This document shows, piece by piece, positions 48,030 to 58,650 of a stretch of DNA of 64,000 bases. The stretch spans positions 1,132,956-1,196,955 of the forward strand of contig NW_019774847.1 in assembly GCF_001039355.2 (NCBI RefSeq). Direction: 5' to 3'. The stretch comes from Lingula anatina. Its lineage: Eukaryota > Brachiopoda > Lingulata > Lingulida > Lingulidae. Made by a program: the position numbers and the translations under genes. The notes beneath the pieces were generated by a model. The model made no database searches, had not been told where the DNA came from, and worked only from the letters and a program-made list of their open reading frames with translations. How positions within the stretch are numbered: the first letter of the stretch is position 1; each line of letters starts with the position of its first letter.

Positions 48030-48465
48030 GAGATGACCAGCCAGGTGAACTCTGTGGGATAACCGGCCATGTGAACTCTGCGGGATGACCGGCCAGGTGA
48101 ACTCTGCGGTATGACCAGGCAGGTGAACTCTGCAGGATGACCAGCCAGGTGAACTCTGCGGGATGACCAGCCAGGTGAACTCTGCAGGATGACCAGCCAG
48201 GTGAACTCTGCGGGATGACCAGCCAGGTGAACTCTGCCGGATGACCAGCCAGGTGAACTCTGCGGGATAACCAGCCAGGCGAACTCTGCGGGATGACCAA
48301 CCAGGGGAACTCTTCAGGATGACAAGCCAGGTGCACTTAGGATGACCAACCAGGTGAACTTTGCGGGATGACCGGCCAGGTGAACTCTGCGGGATGACCA
48401 GCCAGGCAAACTCTGCGGGATGACCAGCCAGGTGAACTCTGCGGGATGACCGGCCAGGTGAACTC
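48030..48465. repeat. 26 bp minisatellite in MCT-A 3' region
   Basis: About 16 copies of a unit containing GATGACCAGCCAGGTGAACT. A minus-strand open frame across it is an artefact. Confidence 0.93.
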
Positions 48466-49009
48466 CCATGGGATCAGAAAAATATTGTCAATTTAGAGCA
48501 CATTCAGAATTGATGATTTGTGGTATAAAAATGGCCAACCCCACTTCTAAGCAAGCTGCCTAATCCCCTAATGGTGTTCCCGCCTCTATATGTGCCAAGA
48601 AATGGATTAAATCTTGGCTCCGGGGTTTAATTGCTAGACCCCTGCAGGAATGAAACGTGTAGAGGTGACCATCAGGGAATAAAGTGGTATTGCTTTTATG
48701 TGGGTTGAACATATTTGGATCAACTTACTCTGAATGTGCTTTTAGAGTAAATTATTATATTATTTAACATGTTATTAGATTTAAAACCTTATTGTTGGAC
48801 CAGAGGCAGTCTAGGTGTATGTGTGTGTCTGCACATGAGAGTGTGTGTGTTCTAGTACTTGTCCATGTGAGTATTAAACAGAAGCTTACTTCAGAGAACC
48901 AGGGTTTGAAAACATGAGTTAATTATCCTATGAAGAGATAAACCAGTTATAAGACCTGATATTTTAGTGAGCCATTGATTAATGTGAGTTTGTTATATCT
49001 TATATATGA

Positions 49010-49245
49010 TTGTATATTGATTGGGAATTTATGTCCCATGCAGTAATAATTATACCATATGCATATATTGATTGGGAATTTATGTCCCATGCAGTTATAA
49101 TTATGCCATGTGCATATATTGATTGGGAATTTATGTCCCATGCAGTTATAATTATGCCATATGCATATATTGATTGGGAATTTATGTCCCATGCAGTAAT
49201 AATTATACCATATGCACATATTGATTGGGAATTTGTCCCATGCAA
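49010..49245. repeat. ~57 bp tandem repeat, 4-5 copies
   Basis: Unit contains TATTGATTGGGAATTTATG and CCCATGCAGT. Confidence 0.92.
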
Positions 49246-49729
49246 TTACATTTATACTATATTGTAATTTTCCAATGACCTGTGAATGCCAGCAGATAGC
49301 CAGAATACCTCATAAGAACTTTTAATTGGTTGCTGATCTCATTCACTTGCGCTTACAAATGTAGCTTTAAATATTTTTAAAATTTAAATCTTTTAAATGT
49401 TTTACAGTATTTCTATCAGAAAATTCTTTAACAAATGGTTATTCCATAGCTTTGTATGGGTGTTGAAGACAACATAGATATTACCTCATCAGTGAAATTA
49501 ATGTTTATGATTTTAATCAAGTTTACATATAAACTGCCATATTCTATCCTCACAGATATTTTTCATTATAAAGTAATAGTAAGGATTACTTACCAATATA
49601 CTCCAGTATTTTTGTTGTGTGCTGTGCCATATTAATTGTCTCATTTGTTTACCAGAAAGTTTGTATATCATGATTATTTGTTGTGAACCATTATAATTAC
49701 ATTTTCAATGTAGTTCAACCTGTCCATCA

Positions 49730-50055
49730 TGTAACACTCAGCCTGCTAACATTGTATGTAACTCATATAACACTCAGCCTGCTAACATTGTATGTAGGGT
49801 GGTCAACAGAACAAGGATCAGGGCCTGCTAACATTGTATGTAGGGTGGTCAGCAGGACAAGGACCAGGGCCTGCTAACATTGTATGTAAAGTGGTCAACA
49901 GAACAAGGATCAGGGCCTGCTAACATTGTATGTAGGGTGGTCAGCAGGACAAGGACCAGGGCCTGCTAACATTGTATGTAAGGTGGTCAACAGAACAAGG
50001 ATCAGGGCCTGCTAACATTGTATGTAGGGTGGTCAGCAGGACAAGGATCAGAGCC
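49730..50055. repeat. ~60 bp compound tandem repeat
   Basis: Alternating copies built on GCCTGCTAACATTGTATGTA and GTGGTCAACAGAACAAGGAT. Confidence 0.9.
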
Positions 50056-52199
50056 CATTGTTATATTTACACAATGTTTTTTTATGTTGGCCCAGTATCG
50101 CACTCCCTTCTGTTACTATGGAGGAACTGGTTGGTTGGATCCAGCATTTGATCTTTCTAGCAATTGTCTCATGTTTGCCTTTTGTTGTGCCATATTTAAT
50201 TTTTGCTTAACATGCTTAAAGAAGTGTTGTTGTTAAATTGATTCCTTACTAATATACCTCAAAATAAATGGTGCCTGAAATTATAATTCATATTAATCCC
50301 TTTATTCTAGTCTTTCTTGGTGCAGGTACTCGGGGTAGTTGTGACCTCATTTTATATTCTGCCCCAGTTCTGTACAATTCCAGATGAAGAAGTTCAGCAG
50401 GAGTTCTGACAGCAGAATCACTCCAGTCCATAGATGAGTATTACATTGTCTTAACATATCTTATTGTACTGTTATAATTTGTTAATCATCAAAACCAAAA
50501 CAATATTTTTTAATATTGAGATTTATATTCTGTCTTTTCACTTGTTTTACTGTTAACTTTTTCTGTCTTTGAAGTACTTTGTCCCAGTCTAAGTGATCTT
50601 ATTTGTTGACTGTATAAAGGCAGAACTGTTTCTCAGTGACTGAAAATAAACTGGGGCATTTTATTTGTTAAAGTGCATTTCAAGATAAAAAAAAATAATG
50701 AATAGACTTGGATCATTGTTATTGATTAGTTATTGCATTTTTGTCATGTTTTGTATCACTCATATTTGCATAGACTCCCTTTAATCAGTTTTTTTTATTC
50801 ATTGTTTTTGTTAACAGTCTGAATACATTATAGCCTTACTCACAAGAAGGATTAAGTACAATATTACAGGCCTGATGTGGCCAGATATGCTTCATTGTGG
50901 AAAAAGTCCACTGGAGGATGCTGTGCATGTGATGACATGTTTGAAATATTTGACATATTTGAAAATTATTTGACATATATGAAAATTATTTGATGAAGAT
51001 AAATTGCACCAAGTATGAAATTCTTTGTTACTGCTCAGTAATTTAGAAAATAAAACTTTTTGAAGCTGTCTACTTTCAGATCTTCATCTGCTATACTAGT
51101 AGTAACTTAATAAAATATGTCTATTGTTTATGGCATTACATTTTTTCCTGCATATCTTGAAACTTGTCATACTTTTCTCTGTATTCCAAAATTGAAGAAT
51201 TTCCAACTAGAAGGAATTATAGTTGGCAATTCTCTCTTACAAAAGTAAGGCAAGTATTGCAATTGCTTTATATAAACAGATTCTGTGCATAAAATGAAAA
51301 CTTGTTTATGTTCAAGGTAATACTCCCAGTGCCTCACAATTCCAGGAATAGGGAAAAAATCTGGAAAAAGTGGGAAGATGTATTTGGCTATTTAGTAAGT
51401 TGAAACAAGCTTGGCACTGTAGAAGAACAATTGAAACTGTGCTAACAAGATGATTTCATCAAACAGTTACAATGGAGTCTGCACACTGTTTTAAAACACA
51501 CCACTACTACAAAGCCGTACTGTATCAAAAGGGATATCTTTATTTCTAAATTGCACATGGTCAATATAAACTAATTTATGAATATTCAGACGAGATTATT
51601 AATACTGCACAATTAGCACCATCTCCAAGTTATCACCTTCAATGATCTGTTCCTTACATTAGGAGTAAAAGCCTAAGGCTCCAGAACTCAGAGACTCCCC
51701 AAAAATGGACAATGGATTTTAACTAAGGAGTGAATGATTTAGTTATCCAGTAGAATTACAAGGAGAATTTGGTAAAACTCTGATATTGGAACTTCCAGTG
51801 ACAACTGACTGTATGACAATAAATCACTCCATCCAGGTCATTACCTAGTGAAAAGTCTCGGGTTAAAACCACAACAATCAGTTGTTAAAATAAGTTCCAG
51901 TATATATCAGAGTTGGACATAATTCTCAATTTTGACTAATCATAACAGATTGAAAAAAAAACCTTTTGACTGAGACTAAAAATTGGCCTTATGAAGATAA
52001 CAACACATTACTAGACTCCATATGCTGTGCTTCAATCTGCGATGTCCCACTGTGACCTAGTGGGGGAATTAAGCAGAGGTATCAAAGTTGTGTCAAAAAT
52101 GATGCCATCATCTTGCAGATATGTTTGTTGGACTATAATTCAGCTGCTGACAAAACTAAAGTTAATCTCAAGTCTATCACCCTGATCACCATTTGTTCA

Positions 52200-52640
52200 C
52201 CTAATTATCTGAACAGATTAAGACCAACTTGTATCATGAACCCAAAGCCATGAGGATATGAGCCTTCCCATGACATTAAGGTAGCTTAGTATATAATTAT
52301 CTGAACAGATTAAGACCAACTTGTATCATGAACCCAAAGCCATGAGGATATGAGCCTTCCCATGACATTAAGGTAGCTTAGTATATAATTATCTGAACAG
52401 ATTAAGACCAACTTGTATCATGAACCCAAAGCCATGAGGATATGAGCCTTCCCATGACATTAAGGTAGCTTAGTATATAATTATCTGAACAGATTAAGAC
52501 CAACTTGCATCATGAACCCAAAGCCATGAGGATATGAGCCTTCCCATGACATTAAGGTAGCTTAGTATATAATTATCTGAACAGATTAAGACCAACTTAT
52601 ATCATGAACCCAAAGCCATTAAGGTAGCTTAGTATATACT
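52200..52640. repeat. ~91 bp tandem repeat, 5 copies
   Basis: Unit starts AATTATCTGAACAGATTAAG and ends ATTAAGGTAGCTTAGTATAT. The last copy is internally deleted. Confidence 0.93.
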
Positions 52641-54174
52641 AACAGATATAGTTATGGATTGTCATATATTTGTTCCCTGATTTGATCATAATGGTATGAG
52701 ATTATTTAATTTAAATAATTTTTAAAAACTCCCATTATGCTACAGCTAAACATATATATATTACAAATAACATATATATTACAAATAACATATCTATTAC
52801 ATAACTCTAAGTCAAAATCATTGACAAGCAAAGAGCACCAGAAATGATGACCTTAGCTATTATGATACTTGGTCTGTTATAATTTACTATTATTATAATT
52901 TTTATGATCACAGCAACACTGAGCACCAGTCACAATTAACTGCTTAATTAATGTGATCATTTCTAATAAGAAAGTTCTCATAGATGCTTCACAAATATAC
53001 AAAGCATCAGACAAAAGTATATGGACAAATTGGATTGGATGTCATGAAAAACTGACATTCAAAATGTGCTACACACTATGATAGTCCCAAAAATTCAAAC
53101 AAACGTGGATTTCAGCAAGAAAGCCTGTAATTACACCTACACAGAAAACGGAAACATGACTAGGTTGTCATACAACAAACACTAATGGGCCTGAAATGGT
53201 CTTCATCTGCAATTTCAGATCGCAAATGATCTTAATCAATGAGTATGACTATTTTACTGACTTCCAGTTTAGTTGTTATGCAGTGGTCTCTCCTCACACA
53301 TTTACCCACTGTGAGAGAAGGTAATTGCCTGACTACTTAATCAGAAGTTAGTCTAATAATAGCCTAACTCATCCAGGTTCAGATAATTTTTATCTTACAA
53401 GCAGAGCCAGTCTATGGTAAGACCATTGCCATAATGATTAAGACCATGTAAGAACAACTGTGATCTAAAATCGAGATTAAGACCATTTCACTGGTGAAAC
53501 TATTTGGTACCAGCTTTCTGTCTGCCTAAGATGTTCATCAATCTGAGTTTTCATCCAAATACTTGGTGGCCAGTCTCTCAGAATTTTTATTTGAGCCCAC
53601 TGCCAGGTAAGTACACCTTACTATGACTAGATAATACTGTAACTATGGCACACATTGCATCCATGACTGACAATACTAGCAGCCGAGAAAGAAAACTACA
53701 TATCACATGCCATTTCAACATTGAAATATATACCTCTGACTCAGTACACCTTGAAGGCTACATGTTAAACCTTTTATAGTTACTATATAGCACATTTTAT
53801 AACCTCTTTCTACAGTCTACATCAATGCCTCTGGCATCATTTCATGTAGAATATTAGATAATTTGTCAGTATTAAATCAATACATAGTAACCTAACTTCT
53901 CACTGCAAAATAATCATTTACAATAATGCACACTGTTAAATTTCACTGTTTAGATATTGCCAAAATATTCATCAATACCAATACAGGATATTATAAATCA
54001 ATTAAATATGCAATGATTTCTACATTTTTTTTCTTCAAATTATGTTTTTGTGCAGAAAAATAACCATACTGTACATGAACATATTCTACCAATGAAAATC
54101 ACTTATTGAACTCCTGTACCATTTCAATGGTGGGAGTATGTCTCATGGCTGTCTGCCAGTGTTACAGGACACAT

Positions 54175-54412
54175 CAAATTATCCTCCTGATGGAGTCCCA
54201 CTCCTCTGTGTTATAGGACACAAAAAATTATCTTCCTGAAGGAGTCCCATTCCTCTGTGTTATAGGACACATCAAATTATCTTCCTGAAGGAGTCCCATT
54301 CCTCTGTGTTATAGGACACATCAAATTATCCTCCTGAAGGAGTCCCATTCCTCTGTGTTATAGGACACAAAAAATTATCTTCCTGAAGGAGTCCCATTCC
54401 TCTGTTTTGTCT
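54175..54412. repeat. 49 bp tandem repeat over GRTP1 C-terminus
   Basis: About five copies of a unit containing GGAGTCCCATTCCTCTGTG. It spans the end of the GRTP1 coding region, the stop codon and the start of the 3' UTR. Confidence 0.9.
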
Positions 54413-54484
54413 CAGCCTCAGAAACTTCTCTCTCAATTCCTGGATTTTGGCTCTTGGGAATGATCCAGGAATTGTAAAGATGTC
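54326..54484 (-). CDS. GRTP1: GRTP1 exon 9 (stop codon)
   Basis: 159 bp, reading DIFTIPGSFPRAKIQELREK and then a tail. The final ~24 codons are translated from about one and a half units of the 49 bp repeat; TAA is at 54326-54328 in the second unit. Acceptor TTACTAG. Confidence 0.82.
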   Translation of the reverse strand, partial: DIFTIPGSFPRAKIQELREKFLRLRQNRGMGLLQEDNFLCPITQRNGTPSGG

Positions 54485-57400
54485 CTAGTAAAGACAACAT
54501 ATTAAATCTAAATGCAACAATAACTATTGCAGTTAAAGGAATAAGAAAAGTCAAATCTAAATGAGATTTTAGGCATTTATTGCATACTTTATCCCAATAT
54601 CCACATGTGCATGTGAACGCTATTTGCACAAACACACACATGTACATGCACACACAAACACTTGCACAAACAAATGCACACATACGTCGTACACATGTGC
54701 ACAAATACACACGTCGCACACACTCACACACACACCTGCATCAGCTGATGACACTCCAAGTTCCTTATGTCTGTGGTTGTTGCCTTGAAGTCCTTGGTGA
54801 TTCCATCAAATCCCTTGGAGTGGAGAATCTGCTCCTTGTTCCTGAGGACCAGGGTGATGCCCACTCTGTGAAGAACCTTGACTCCCTCATAAAACAAGCA
54901 GTCCCAGATCCTGAGAACTGTCTGTGTGCAATGAAATATAAAGTAACAGTTGCTGTAGGTCAGTAACTGTACTGGCAATGAAGACAGAAGCACCCTAAGC
55001 TGGAGCAGCCAGTAAATATAAACAAGTTGACTATTTGTATTGATTGTTAATGACAAGATATAAAGAGAAAACAATAGTATTTAGATATTATAAAACAAAG
55101 CAACAAATGTAGGAGTATTCTTATGACCATATGACAGCATATATAACAGTAAAATTAGGCTCAAGACAACATGAACTATGGCACACATTCACCAAGAGTC
55201 TTAACTCAGTATCATTTGTAGACAAGGTAGGGTCAGGTTTACCTCTATAGGTAGAACATCAATAAACAGGCAGATAAACCATCTGGTGAAGACGACGGCC
55301 CATGGTACACCCTCTCTCTCCACATTATCATAGATCCCTGCTTCCTTCTGCCTGCAACATAACACCTTGTATTATATGATAATATGACTTAAACTACACC
55401 CTCTCTCTCTACATTATCATATATCCCTGCCTCCTTCTGCCTGCAACATAACACCTTGTATTATATGATCATATGACTTAAACTAAGAAAATACAATGCA
55501 GTCTTTATCTGGGAGCTTTATTAGATATTGGGACTGTCACAGTACTTCACGTCACTATGGAGTATGCTCAGATGTTATTAACAGTACTCTCCCAACAATA
55601 GGTCTGTACCAAGACTACCCAATTATAAGACTGCCGATTTTTAAGACTGCCCAATAATAGGACTACCTAATTATAAGACTTTCCAATAATAGGACTGCCC
55701 AATAGTAGGACTGCCTAATTACAGGACTGTCCTAAGACTGCCCAATTTTTGGGACTGCCCAATAAAACTTCTGAACAAGGACTGTTCAATAATAGGACTG
55801 CCCAATAATAGTACTGCCCTACAACTGCCCAATGGCATAGTTTTCATCTTACCTTATAAGCTCTGCTAACACTGCAATTTCTGCCTTCAGGCCTGCCATA
55901 CCTGGGCTGTAGAGATCTGGAAAATATATTAATATATAATAGCATTATATATATTACCTGACAACATCTGTGTCATCAAGGTGTGTAATATTACCTGGCA
56001 ATATCTGTGTAATCAAGGTGTCTAATATTACCTGGCAATATCTGTGTAATCAAGGTGTCTAATATTACCTGGCAATATCTGTGTAATCAAGGTGTCTAAT
56101 ATTACCTGACAATATCTGTGTAATCAAGGTGTCTAATATTACCTGGCAATATCTGTGTGATCAAGGTGTCCAATAACCAAAACGTTTTCTGTTCATCTCG
56201 CAAGATTAGCAGCATCACCCCTACGATGAAGTTAAATCCCTGAAAACAAACAGTTATCATTATTACTAATTCAGAATCAACTGATGTGTTTATCAACAGA
56301 AAATCGTATTCTAAACACAATCCATAGGGAGGAAAATTAAAAGAGAGAAAAACTCAGATGTAGGTTACTAATTAACAACTGGAATAATAAATATGTACTC
56401 ATTTGTGTGTCATATTCCATATTTGAACATTTCAATATTTGAAAACATACACTGCTAATATATATACTGAAATATAGTATAAATAAATATGGCAAATCCT
56501 GAATGCATATCATAAGACTAAGATAAGTAATAAACATCCCCTCCCTCACCTCTAAGAAACAAACAAACCACAATTAAACCATAACTGACTACCTGACAAT
56601 AGCCAATCTTGGGATTCTTCAGAGCAAATGCTGTGAGGACATTGCACAGTGGCTGGCGTAGACCTGTCGGGTCCAAGGTATCACAGAAATAGATATTTTC
56701 AGGGAATGTTCTATGGAGATCTGCAATGTTTATATAACATGCTTGGAAAAAAGGCATACTTAGTATTCTGTTGTTATTATTTGTATTAAGTAATATTTGG
56801 CAGGTTTTGCAAAATGAAAAAAATTGATAACACCAGTAAAAGTTAGTCAACTAAAACTAAAGACAAGCAATATACATTTAAACAAGACCAACAAAATACT
56901 ACATTAAGCAGAAAGGCCCTCAGAGAGCAGAGATCTCTGCCAAGGTAGCCCAATTGTCATTCTTTATTTACAAATCATATCACAGATATACTACACAGTC
57001 AAGGCATTTAACTCAGAGAGCAGAGATCTCTGCCAAGACAGCCCAATTGTTATTATTTATTTACAAATCATATCACAGATATACTATACAGTCAAGCCAT
57101 TTAATTGATGCATCAGCAGGATACCATGGCAACAGCAGGTGGCAGTCTGGGTGAAATACAGGCCACTCTGTAACATATTGAAAAGCTAGTTTTCCTATCC
57201 AAGTGTTCTGAAGTAGTTATTTGGGACAGATTAATTTCATAAATGCTGCGTCAGTCATAGGTATACTGTAACTGCAGACTTCTAAAAATATCAAATATTC
57301 ATTTGAAGCAAGAAGGGCAAAGCTGCTGACACATACAAGACAGGCTAAAGGTCAATGTTGCTAGAGTTCTTACCTTGGTCAATGGACTCCTTAACTTCTG

Positions 57401-58650
57401 GCGGTGGTTGTTGAGTGAGGAGGTGTTGGTAGAGTTCTTACCTTGGTCAATGGACTCCTTGACTTCTGGCTGTGGTTGTTGAGTGAGGAGGTGTTGGTAG
57501 AGTTCTTACCTTGGTCAATGGACTCCTTAACTTCTGGCTGTGGTTGTTGAGAGAGGAGGTGTTGGTAGAGTTCTTACCTTGGTCAATGGACTCCTTGACT
57601 TCTGGCTGTGGCTGTTGAGTCAGGAGGTGTTGGTAGAGCTGTGGTTGGGAGTCCATCCTCATCTGGGCTCCACTGAGGGTCATCCAGGCAAGTGGCCTGA
57701 ACTCTTTGGGAATGCCTTTACGTACATATCTCTTAACTACAAAGTAGAAAAAGCAAGTTACATGTATAGTAAAAAAAGACTCCAGTTACACATATAATCT
57801 ACTAATATATCAAACAAAATGGAATATTAAATACAAAAGACAACCAATGATAATAAAAGAAATGCGCGGCCTTGTTCAAATGAATAATAGGTGGTATGAA
57901 CATACAAGTAGTAGCATATGCTTTGGGCAGTACTTTGAAAAAGCAAAATGAATTTCAAAAGGGTGACATTAATATAAATAATTAATATATCTCCTGTTTT
58001 TTTCTAAATAACACTAAATCGACTCTATAGATTTATCACAGAAATTCCAGGGGATTCTTAAGAATCGCATTACCAGTTCTGTTCTTCTTCACTTTTTCCT
58101 TGTGTCCTAGTAAACTTTTCCATTTCCTGCTCCTCCTGGCGAGAACTTGGATATAACTGGACTCATAAGCATCGTATGCAGAGAAATCAAAGTCCTCCGG
58201 CCACTCAAAGCCGTACTGGTCTGTCCGCGACCTAGAGGAAAATAGCTACTGCTTCAGCAAAATACTAGTAAATGTTTGTCATTAAAATAAAATGGTTGGT
58301 TTCTTATATAACGTTAAATTTTCAAACCACTCGCTTTTGTGAATTTCAATGGAATCAATCTGGTATGAATAACCTCTTGAAAATGTCTTAACAATTAAAA
58401 CATTTGAAGAAAGTTGTCCTGTGAGGCTGTGTCAATTATCATGTGCTGAAATCGTCCTCTTGCTGTAGCTGCGCCGTTGATAGAAAAGTTTTTGCTAAAT
58501 CAAAGGTCAAATAAGGGCACCCTACACACTATACGTATCTCAATTGATATATCTGGTACATACATCAAAATTAATTTAATCAAAAAATCCTATAAATGAT
58601 CTGAAACCGGTAAATCCTACATTGAAATAACTTCCTTACCGTTCTGCCAT
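54326..58650 (-). CDS. GRTP1: Growth hormone-regulated TBC protein 1-like Rab-GAP
   Basis: TBC-domain proteins speed GTP hydrolysis by Rab GTPases and so turn off membrane-traffic signals. Nine exons join in frame to 356 aa (human GRTP1 is ~336). Order: YGFEWPEDFDFSAYD N-terminus, VKRYVRKGIP entry to the TBC domain, LSGAQMRMD, the arginine-finger motif IDQDLHRTFPEN (I..D..R), the glutamine-finger motif IGYCQGFNF (Y.Q), LLDTLITQILPDLYSP, RWFICLFIDVLPIETVLRIW, and a polar C-terminus. Both catalytic fingers are present, so GAP activity is expected. Two donors and one acceptor are copied in tandem. The last codons run into a minisatellite. Confidence 0.93.
54736..54921 (-). CDS. GRTP1: GRTP1 exon 8
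   Basis: 186 bp, reading TVLRIWDCLFYEGVKVLHRV, KEQILHSKGFDGITKDF and ECHQLMQ, the last part of the TBC domain. Donor GTGTGTGTGAG runs into a CA/TG-rich intron. Confidence 0.92.
55243..55351 (-). CDS. GRTP1: GRTP1 exon 7
   Basis: 109 bp, reading QKEAGIYDNVEREGVPWAVV and RWFICLFIDVLPIE. Acceptor TTGCAG, donor GTAAAC. Confidence 0.92.
55300..55490 (-). repeat. ~90 bp duplication across GRTP1 exon 7 acceptor
   Basis: The acceptor and first ~48 exon bases occur again with the real site shifted by 89 bp (decoy exon edge 55440). The decoy reads QKEAGIYDNVEREGV, one Val, then TAA. Confidence 0.92.
55585..55835. repeat. Irregular short repeat in GRTP1 intron 6
   Basis: Many imperfect copies of AATAATAGGACTGCCCAAT with variable spacing. 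Confidence 0.75.
55853..55916 (-). CDS. GRTP1: GRTP1 exon 6
   Basis: 64 bp, reading LYSPGMAGLKAEIAVLAELI. Acceptor TTTCCAG, donor GTAAGA. Phases fit exons 5 and 7. Confidence 0.9.
55956..56175 (-). repeat. 37 bp repeat across GRTP1 exon 5 donor
   Basis: Six donors 37 bp apart (near 56137, 56100, 56063, 56026, 55989 and 55952). Each unit has the last 22-28 exon bases (TTGATTACACAGATATTGCC) and GTAATATTAG. Confidence 0.92.
56143..56239 (-). CDS. GRTP1: GRTP1 exon 5
   Basis: 97 bp, reading GFNFIVGVMLLILRDEQKTF and WLLDTLITQILP. Acceptor TTTTCAG, donor GTAATA. The exon end and donor are repeated downstream. Confidence 0.92.
56593..56720 (-). CDS. GRTP1: GRTP1 exon 4 (Arg and Gln fingers)
   Basis: 128 bp, reading DLHRTFPENIYFCDTLDP and ALKNPKIGYCQ. 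It carries the catalytic Arg (with IDQ from exon 3) and ends exactly after the YCQ of the Gln finger. Acceptor TTGCAG, donor GTAGTC. Confidence 0.92.
56900..57115. repeat. ~105 bp tandem duplication in GRTP1 intron 3
   Basis: Two copies sharing CAGAGAGCAGAGATCTCTGC and ATTTACAAATCATATCACAG. It does not touch an exon. Confidence 0.9.
57368..57645 (-). repeat. 68 bp repeat across GRTP1 exon 3 donor
   Basis: Four copies exactly 68 bp apart. Donor hexamers lie at 57572-57577 (real), 57504-57509, 57436-57441 and 57368-57373. Each unit is 61 exon bases plus GTAAGAA. Confidence 0.95.
57578..57736 (-). CDS. GRTP1: GRTP1 exon 3
   Basis: 159 bp, reading VKRYVRKGIPKEFRPLAWMT, LSGAQMRMD and EVKESIDQ. 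Acceptor TTTGTAG, donor GTAAGA at 57577. The exon end and donor are repeated three more times in the intron. Confidence 0.9.
58074..58231 (-). CDS. GRTP1: GRTP1 exon 2
   Basis: 158 bp, reading DQYGFEWPEDFDFSAYDAYE and KWKSLLGHKEKVKKNRT, as in the GRTP1 N-terminus. Acceptor CCTCTAG, donor GTAATG. Confidence 0.9.
58640..58650 (-). CDS. GRTP1: GRTP1 exon 1 (start codon)
   Basis: ATGGCAGAACG then GTAAGG. Only 11 coding bases; chosen because it joins exon 2 in frame (M-A-E-R/S). A short first coding exon is plausible but unproven. Confidence 0.65.

Larger units (their letters stand above)
47617..54170. other. MCT-A 3' region and intergenic DNA
   Basis: No gene recognised. AATAAA at 48678-48683 is one candidate MCT-A poly(A) signal; others occur farther on (for example near 50264 and 51048). 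Tandem repeats are listed separately. Confidence 0.5.

Noticed and set aside
47980-48336. Minus-strand ORF with repeated HLAGHPAEFTW-type peptide
   Set aside because: Product of the 26 bp minisatellite in the MCT-A 3' region.
48947-49267. ORFs on both strands with repeated peptides
   Set aside because: Simple reading of the ~57 bp tandem repeat; no family or splice context.
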